Below are positions 59,138 to 64,000 of a stretch of 64,000 nucleotides of DNA, in pieces. Source of the DNA: Pseudomonas lalkuanensis (GTDB lineage Bacteria; Pseudomonadota; Gammaproteobacteria; Pseudomonadales; Pseudomonadaceae). The translations under genes and the position numbers were made by a program. Where the stretch lies: assembly GCF_008807375.1 (NCBI RefSeq), contig NZ_CP043311.1:4444001-4508000 (forward strand). The letters are read 5' to 3'. The notes under the pieces were generated by a model. It saw only the letters and a program-made list of their open reading frames with translations, ran no database searches and was not told the origin of the DNA. Within the stretch, counting starts at the first letter, position 1. Each line of letters begins with the position of its first letter.

Positions 59138-60631
59138 ATGCCGCTACAAGAACACACCAAGCAAAGCCACCGCCTGCTGGTCATCACACTGGTACTGCTG
59201 CTTGGCTGCGGTTTTCTGGCCACTTCCCTGGTCAGCTACCAGGCGTCGCTCAAGTCCATTCGCAACACCATCATCAACACCGAGCTGCCGCTGACCTCGG
59301 ACAACGTCTACTCGGAAATCCAGAAGGATCTCGTTCGGCCCATCCTGATCTCCTCCATGATGAGCCGCGACACCTTCGTGCGTGACTGGGTGATGCAAGG
59401 TGAAAAGAACGCCGAGCCCATGACCCGCTACCTGCGCGAAGTGCAGGAGCACTACGGTGCCTTCACCTCGTTCTTCATTTCCGACCGCACCCTCACCTAC
59501 TACCAGACCAAGGGCGTGCTCAAACAGGTGAGCCCGAAGGAACCACGGGACATCTGGTACTTCCGCGTGCGGGACATGAAGGAGCCGTACGAGATCAATG
59601 TCGATGTGGACATGGCCAACCAGGACCGGTTGACCATCTTCATCAACTACAAGGTGTTCGACTACGACGGCAAGTTTCTCGGCGCCACAGGCGTCGGCCT
59701 GACGGTGGACGCGGTGATCAAGCTGATCGACGAATACCAGCGCCGCTACGATCGCAGCGTGTACTTCGTCGACACCAGCGGGCGTATCGTCCTGACCGGA
59801 GCCAACGGCGGCCCGCTGGGAGCGCGGGTCGGCCAGAAGCTGTCAGAAGTGCCCGGGCTGGAGGACCTGCAGGCCAGACTGGGACGCCCGCAGACAGGCA
59901 AGTTCGCGTATCAGGAACGCGGTCGCGACCACTACCTGAATGTGCGCTACATCCCCGAGCTGGACTGGTACCTGTTCGTCGACAAGCACGAGGGCGGCCT
60001 GCTCGCGGGCCTGCGCAATACGCTTTACCTCAACCTGCTGATCTGCCTGCTGGTGACCGCCATCATACTGGTCCTGGTGACTCGCCTGATGCGCCGCTAC
60101 CAGCACCGCATCGCCGCTCTGGCCACCACCGACAGCCTGACCGGCCTGCCCAACCGGCGAGGCTTCGAGCTGCTCGCCGGCCAGGCGCTGCAGGAAGCCC
60201 GACGCGACCGCAAGCCGCTGACGGCGCTGCTGCTGGATCTGGATCACTTCAAACTGCTCAACGACACCTACGGCCACCAGGCCGGCGACCAGGTGCTGCA
60301 GGGCTTCGCCCAGAACCTGCGCGACGGCCTGCGCCAATCGGACATCGTCTGTCGTTGGGGTGGCGAGGAGTTCATCATCCTGCTGAAAGATACAGGCAAC
60401 GCCACGGCCCACCAGCTTGCGGAGAAAGTCCGTGGCGAAGTGGCCGCGCAGCGCTATCCCTTCAGGGGGGTGAACCTGCAGGTGACCACCAGCATCGGCC
60501 TCGCCGAGATGCACCCGGACGATTCCCTGGACAGCCTGATCGGCCGCGCCGACCGCGGCCTCTACCGGGCCAAGCAATCCGGCCGCAATTGCGTATGCGT
60601 GGAGCCTTCGGGAAATCACGACGCGTTGTGA
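59138..60631 (+). CDS. Membrane diguanylate cyclase with Cache-type sensor
   Basis: A 497-residue protein that would make c-di-GMP. There are two membrane helices (about 12-32 and 294-314) flanking a periplasmic dCache-like domain (about 35-290, with IFINYKVFDYDGKFLGATGVGL in two parts), then a GGDEF domain. The active site is GGEEF (SDIVCRWGGEEFIILL), and the inhibitory I-site RQSD lies five residues before it, so it looks active and feedback-inhibited. Metal-binding DLDHFKLLND is also intact. Its ligand is unknown. It might feed the LapD circuit, but there is no direct evidence. Confidence 0.92.
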   Translation: MPLQEHTKQSHRLLVITLVLLLGCGFLATSLVSYQASLKSIRNTIINTELPLTSDNVYSEIQKDLVRPILISSMMSRDTFVRDWVMQGEKNAEPMTRYLREVQEHYGAFTSFFISDRTLTYYQTKGVLKQVSPKEPRDIWYFRVRDMKEPYEINVDVDMANQDRLTIFINYKVFDYDGKFLGATGVGLTVDAVIKLIDEYQRRYDRSVYFVDTSGRIVLTGANGGPLGARVGQKLSEVPGLEDLQARLGRPQTGKFAYQERGRDHYLNVRYIPELDWYLFVDKHEGGLLAGLRNTLYLNLLICLLVTAIILVLVTRLMRRYQHRIAALATTDSLTGLPNRRGFELLAGQALQEARRDRKPLTALLLDLDHFKLLNDTYGHQAGDQVLQGFAQNLRDGLRQSDIVCRWGGEEFIILLKDTGNATAHQLAEKVRGEVAAQRYPFRGVNLQVTTSIGLAEMHPDDSLDSLIGRADRGLYRAKQSGRNCVCVEPSGNHDAL

Positions 60632-60637
60632 TCCGGA

Positions 60638-60674
60638 GGGAGCGAGTTCATTCACGAATGAATTCGCTCCCACA
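60638..60674. repeat. REP hairpin between the diguanylate cyclase and modC
   Basis: A near-perfect self-complementary element: GGGAGCGAGTTCATTC and GAATGAATTCGCTCCC meet around an ACG centre. It lies 7 bases after the plus-strand stop and 40 bases before the convergent modC stop. Confidence 0.85.
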
Positions 60675-60713
60675 ATCCCCAATTCCCCGTTCCGTTGTAA
60701 GAACTGGCCAACC

Positions 60714-61799
60714 TCAGGCCAGCAATGCTACGGACTTGATCTGCGCCCAGATCGACTGCCCCGGGTAGAGACCCAACTGATCACGGGAAAAGCGGGTGAT
60801 GCGCGCGAGCATGGGCGCACCGTCCACATCTAGGCGCACCAGCACATGGGCCGGGTTGGCGGCCGGAAACTCTTCCACCACCCGTGCTGGCAACAGGTTG
60901 AGGATACTGCTGTCGCGCTGCTTCTCCAGGCTAAGGCTGACGTCCCGCGCCAGCACCCGGAAGCGCAGCGCGCGGCCCTCGGCAACCGGAGAATGGGCCA
61001 CCCGTACACTCAGCGAGCTGCCGGGCAAGGCCAGGGTCAGCAACTGGTAGCGCGGATCGAATCCTTGCACGCAACCTTCGATCACCACGCCCGCTTCGTC
61101 TTCCTGGGCGATGGGCAGGTCGAGGCGTGACAGGGTCTGGTCGAGCGGCCCGCTGGCCAGCACCCGGCCGTTGTCCAGCAATACCAGGTGATCGGCCAGG
61201 CGCGCCACTTCATCTGGCGAATGGCTGACGTAGAGCAGCGGAACGTCCAGTTCGTCATGCAGGCGCTCCAGGTAGGGAAGGATTTCGCCCTTGCGCTTGA
61301 GATCCAGCGCCGCCAGGGGTTCATCCATCAGCAGCAGGCGCGGGCTGGTCAGCAAGGCGCGGGCGATGCCGACACGCTGGCGCTCGCCGCCGGAAAGGTA
61401 GCCCGGCATACGTTCCAGCAGGTGGCCGATGCCGAGCAGTTCCACCGCATGGTCCAGCTCGACCCGGAGATCCTGCGCGGGAACACGCCGCTGACCGAAC
61501 TCGAGGTTACGTCGCACCGAGAGGTGCTCGAACAGGCTCGCCTCCTGGAACACATAGCCCAGCGGCCGCTTGTGGGTGGGCAGGAAGTGGCCCCGGGCGC
61601 TGTCCTGCCAGACCTCGCCATTCACTTCCAGGAAGCCCTCGGCGGCCCGTTCCAGGCCGGCGATGCAGCGCAGCAGGCTGGTCTTGCCCGATCCGGAATG
61701 GCCGAACAGGGCGCTGACGCCGCGTCCCGGCAGAGCCAGATCGGCCTCCAGGACGAAGTCCGGGTGGCGCAGGTTGAAACGTGCGCGAATCTGTTGCAT
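60714..61799 (-). CDS. modC: Molybdate ABC importer, ATPase ModC
   Basis: A 361-residue ATPase. The NBD has Walker [10 protein letters not shown] (about residues 34-42), signature [15 protein letters not shown], and Walker [14 protein letters not shown]. The C-terminal third (about 290-355, with [13 protein letters not shown]) is the MOP molybdate-binding regulatory domain specific to ModC. It powers ModB for uptake of molybdate. It follows modB by three bases. Confidence 0.95.
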   Translation of the reverse strand: MQQIRARFNLRHPDFVLEADLALPGRGVSALFGHSGSGKTSLLRCIAGLERAAEGFLEVNGEVWQDSARGHFLPTHKRPLGYVFQEASLFEHLSVRRNLEFGQRRVPAQDLRVELDHAVELLGIGHLLERMPGYLSGGERQRVGIARALLTSPRLLLMDEPLAALDLKRKGEILPYLERLHDELDVPLLYVSHSPDEVARLADHLVLLDNGRVLASGPLDQTLSRLDLPIAQEDEAGVVIEGCVQGFDPRYQLLTLALPGSSLSVRVAHSPVAEGRALRFRVLARDVSLSLEKQRDSSILNLLPARVVEEFPAANPAHVLVRLDVDGAPMLARITRFSRDQLGLYPGQSIWAQIKSVALLA

Positions 61800-61802
61800 G
61801 GC

Positions 61803-62489
61803 TCAGGTCCAACGGGGTTTCAGGCGTCGGCTGGTGTTCAGTGCCAGCAGGATGAGGAAGGAGAACAGCAGCATGCCGCCGGCCAGCCAATGGGCCTGGG
61901 CGTATTCCATGGCTTCGACGTGATCGAAGATCTGCACCGAGACCACGCGGGTCTTCTCCGGAATGTTGCCCCCGATCATCAGCACCACGCCGAACTCACC
62001 CACCGTGTGGGCGAAGCCGAGGATCGAGGCGGTGGCAAAGCCCGGCTTGGCCAGGGGCAGCACCACCGAGAAGAAAGTGTCCCAGGGGCTGGCGCGCAGG
62101 GTCGCGGCCACCTCCAGCGGGCGCTCGCCGATGGCGGTGAAGGCGCTCTGCAGGGGCTGCACCACGAAGGGCATGGAGTAGATCACCGAACCCACCACGA
62201 GGCCAGCAAAGGTGAAGGGCAAGGTGCCAAGGCCGAGGCTCTGGGTGAACTGGCCGATGAAGCCGTGGGGCCCCATGCTCACCAGCAGGTAGAAGCCGAT
62301 GACGGTAGGCGGCAGCACCAGCGGCAGGGCGACCACAGCCGCCACCGGCCCCTTCAGCCGCGAACGGGTACGCGCCAGCCACCAGGCGATGGGCGTGCCC
62401 ACCACGAGCAGGAGCAAAGTGGTCAGGGTCGCCAGTTCGAGAGTCAGCCAGATAGCGGCCAGGTCGGTGCGGTCGAGGGGGAAGCTCAT
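61803..62489 (-). CDS. modB: Molybdate ABC importer, permease ModB
   Basis: A 228-residue inner-membrane permease with about five hydrophobic helices. The ABC-docking EAA-like loop is [26 protein letters not shown] in two parts. [16 protein letters not shown] and [25 protein letters not shown] are typical of ModB. The substrate-binding gene modA is not upstream; instead a GAF-GGDEF gene ends 69 bases away. A ModE-like operator occupies 62512-62537. Translation start has a poor Shine-Dalgarno. Confidence 0.94.
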   Translation of the reverse strand: MSFPLDRTDLAAIWLTLELATLTTLLLLVVGTPIAWWLARTRSRLKGPVAAVVALPLVLPPTVIGFYLLVSMGPHGFIGQFTQSLGLGTLPFTFAGLVVGSVIYSMPFVVQPLQSAFTAIGERPLEVAATLRASPWDTFFSVVLPLAKPGFATASILGFAHTVGEFGVVLMIGGNIPEKTRVVSVQIFDHVEAMEYAQAHWLAGGMLLFSFLILLALNTSRRLKPRWT

Positions 62490-62511
62490 GGGTTGGCCGA
62501 ATGATCAGTTT

Positions 62512-62537
62512 TCGCTGTATGGCGAACTATATAGCGA
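62512..62537 (-). promoter_or_regulatory. ModE-like operator upstream of modB
   Basis: On the minus strand the arms TCGCTATATA and ATACAGCGA flank GTTCGCC. The layout and bases closely match known ModE sites of modA promoters (TCGTTATAT-N7/8-ACATAACGA). It ends 22 bases before the modB ATG, so it would repress modBC when molybdate is plentiful. Confidence 0.7.
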
Positions 62538-62557
62538 AGTTTTACAGCCAGCCAGAA

Positions 62558-63604
62558 TCAGTCGCTGCTCCACCCAGGCCCAGCCCGATGCAAGGCGTTA
62601 TCGGCTTCCTGCAGCAGCTGTTCCAGGTCCTGCCCTCGGCTCGACTCGGCATGGCCGATGCGCAGGGTCAGGCTCTGCTCCGCCGCACGATTGAAGGCCC
62701 CCAGGCCGGCGCGCAGGCGCTGCAGCACGGCGTGCGGATCGCCATAACCGGTGGTCAGTACGAGGAACTCTCCACCACCGAGGCGTGCAATCAGGTCATC
62801 CCGGCGGAACTGTGCCCGCAACATGCGCGCGGCTACCAGCGGCAGGTTCTCGGCCGGCCCGCTGTCGTTGCTTTCCACCTGCAGGTGGAGCAGCAGGCAG
62901 GGCGTGTCGCGCTGGCGTGAAGTTTCGAGGCTCTCGGCGGCGTGGCGCAGGAAGCCGAGGCGGTTGTGCAGGCCAGTGAGTTCATCGGTCATGGAGAAGC
63001 GCTGGATATCCTGTTCGACCCGCTCGCGCTCACAGGCTTCGTCGTAGAGCAGGCGGTTGGCGGCCACCAGTTCCTGGGTACGGGCGATGACCCGCTGTTC
63101 GAGCTCGTTGTAGAGCTGGACGTTCTCCATGGCCACCGAGGTCGAGTCCGCCAGGGCCTGGAGCAAGCCGACTTCACGCACGTTGGCCAGGCGCGGAGTG
63201 GCCCAGTAGGTGCCGATCGCCCCCACCGGGGCCATGCTGCGGATGGGCACCATGACCAGGCTCTTGACGAAGGTCGGGCGGTAGGCGTCGTGGGGAATGC
63301 GCGGGTCCTGGTAAATGTCTTCGATCACCGCGGGCTCGCGGTTGAGCATGGCCCAGCCGCTGATGCAAGTCTCCATGGGGAAGCGCAGGCCCTTCCACAG
63401 CGGCGAGATGGCGTCCTCGTCCTTGTAAAAGCAACGGTCGCCATCGCGCAGGACGAATGTGGCGCCATCGGCCCCCACCAGCTCTCGCGCGGCACTGCGC
63501 ACGATCTCGGCGATGCGGTCGAGATCACGGGCCAGGGAAAGCTCCTGGATGGCCCGAACCAGGCATTCGAGATTGCGTTCGTAGCTGACAGCGGAACCAT
63601 CCAT
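62558..63604 (-). CDS. GAF-domain protein with degenerate GGDEF domain
   Basis: A 348-residue soluble protein. Residues about 15-165 form a GAF domain (LDRIAEIVRSAARELVGADGATFVL, SMAPVGAIGTYWA), followed by a linker helix and a GGDEF domain (from about 205, DELTGLHNRLGFLRHAAESL). The active-site motif reads GGGEF instead of GGDEF, and the usual first metal-binding Asp is lost (LLHLQVESND for LLDLDHFK). The I-site RRDD, five residues before the motif, is intact. It is probably not a cyclase but may bind c-di-GMP. It is upstream of modB in the same direction. Confidence 0.88.
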   Translation of the reverse strand: MDGSAVSYERNLECLVRAIQELSLARDLDRIAEIVRSAARELVGADGATFVLRDGDRCFYKDEDAISPLWKGLRFPMETCISGWAMLNREPAVIEDIYQDPRIPHDAYRPTFVKSLVMVPIRSMAPVGAIGTYWATPRLANVREVGLLQALADSTSVAMENVQLYNELEQRVIARTQELVAANRLLYDEACERERVEQDIQRFSMTDELTGLHNRLGFLRHAAESLETSRQRDTPCLLLHLQVESNDSGPAENLPLVAARMLRAQFRRDDLIARLGGGEFLVLTTGYGDPHAVLQRLRAGLGAFNRAAEQSLTLRIGHAESSRGQDLEQLLQEADNALHRAGPGWSSD

Positions 63605-63621
63605 AGACCCACGCCTCCGGA

Positions 63622-63641
63622 CCGGGGCGAGAGCGCCCCGG
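63622..63641. repeat. GC-rich hairpin between gloA and the GAF-GGDEF gene
   Basis: Perfect 8-bp stem CCGGGGCG/CGCCCCGG with a 4-base AGAG loop, 20 bases after the gloA stop. No T run follows on the minus strand, so terminator function is uncertain. Confidence 0.5.
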
Positions 63642-63661
63642 ATTCATATCAGCATAGAGCG

Positions 63662-64000
63662 TCAGTCGTTGCGAGAGGGGGAGAGCAATTCGATTTTGTA
63701 GCCGTCGGGATCTTCCACGAAGGCCAGGATGCTGGTGCCGTGCTTCATCGGCCCCGGCTCGCGGGTGATCTTGCCGCCGCGGGCGCGGATGTCTTCGCAC
63801 GCCTTGTAGACATCGTCCACTTCCAGGGCGATGTGGCCGTAGGCGTTACCCAGCTCGTACTTGTCCACACCCCAGTTGAAGGTCAGCTCGATCACGCTGT
63901 TGTGGGCCTCGTCGCCGTAGCCGACGAACGCGAGGGTGAACTGACCGTCCGGGTAGTCCTTGCGGCGCAGCAGGGTCATGCCCAGCACTTCGGTGTAGAA
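63662..64000 (-). CDS. gloA: Lactoylglutathione lyase (glyoxalase I), 3' part
   Basis: The C-terminal 112 residues of glyoxalase I, which isomerises the methylglyoxal-glutathione hemithioacetal to S-lactoylglutathione. The gene continues beyond the right edge; at the edge the frame reads [49 protein letters not shown] (in segments) holds metal ligands Glu and His, and [14 protein letters not shown] near the end holds the last Glu. Confidence 0.93.
   Translation of the reverse strand, partial: FYTEVLGMTLLRRKDYPDGQFTLAFVGYGDEAHNSVIELTFNWGVDKYELGNAYGHIALEVDDVYKACEDIRARGGKITREPGPMKHGTSILAFVEDPDGYKIELLSPSRND

Overview
The window is 64 kb of chromosome from a high-GC gammaproteobacterium of the genus Pseudomonas. 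Gene content and order resemble P. aeruginosa (lysC-rsmA-tRNA block, aru/ast-argR-aot block, putP-pruR-asrA-icp block), but a Lap-type giant adhesin locus and several missing partners (aotO, putA and modA beside their usual neighbours) point to a related species rather than P. aeruginosa itself. Species assignment is inference; no database was searched.

Layout. 1-3.3 kb: the tail of an unknown gene, the Mg2+ channel mgtE, a small exported DUF4124 protein, and an rsmA-tRNA-Ser-tRNA-Arg-tRNA-Arg cluster. 3.4-8.7 kb: lysC, alaS and threonine aldolase. 9.0-21.2 kb, all minus strand: arginine succinyltransferase catabolism (aruC-F-G-D-B, a 94-residue unknown, aruE), its regulator argR, and the arginine/ornithine importer aotJ-Q-M-P. 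Matches to the ArgR half-site pattern precede both aruC and aotJ. 21.7-26.8 kb: acsA, putP and the AraC-type regulator pruR. 27-33 kb, plus strand: the Lon-like protease asrA behind a sigma32-type promoter, a chagasin-like inhibitor, a YhhN membrane protein, a lipoprotein, and cmoA-cmoB.

33-53 kb is a complete adhesion system. The type I exporter (lapE, lapB, lapC) diverges from a 3,759-residue adhesin with a retention module, a TAAG LapG-cleavage motif, fifteen exact-length 324-bp tandem units, a vWA domain and RTX repeats. A small companion gene follows, then lapG-lapD, the protease and the c-di-GMP receptor that would control adhesin release. FleQ-like palindromes lie in the shared promoter.

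53-64 kb: DUF1145, a secreted alkylsulfatase with divergent LysR regulator, a Tyr/Arg/Asp-rich lipoprotein, a DUF2157/DUF4824 pair, an active-looking diguanylate cyclase, modB-modC behind a ModE-like operator but without modA, a GAF protein with a degenerate GGDEF domain, and the 3' part of gloA. A family of about 35-nt inverted repeats (core GGGAGCGAATTCATTCGCGA) recurs at five intergenic sites. No transposase, phage, CRISPR or defence gene was seen; the window is mostly core chromosome, and the adhesin is its most variable part.
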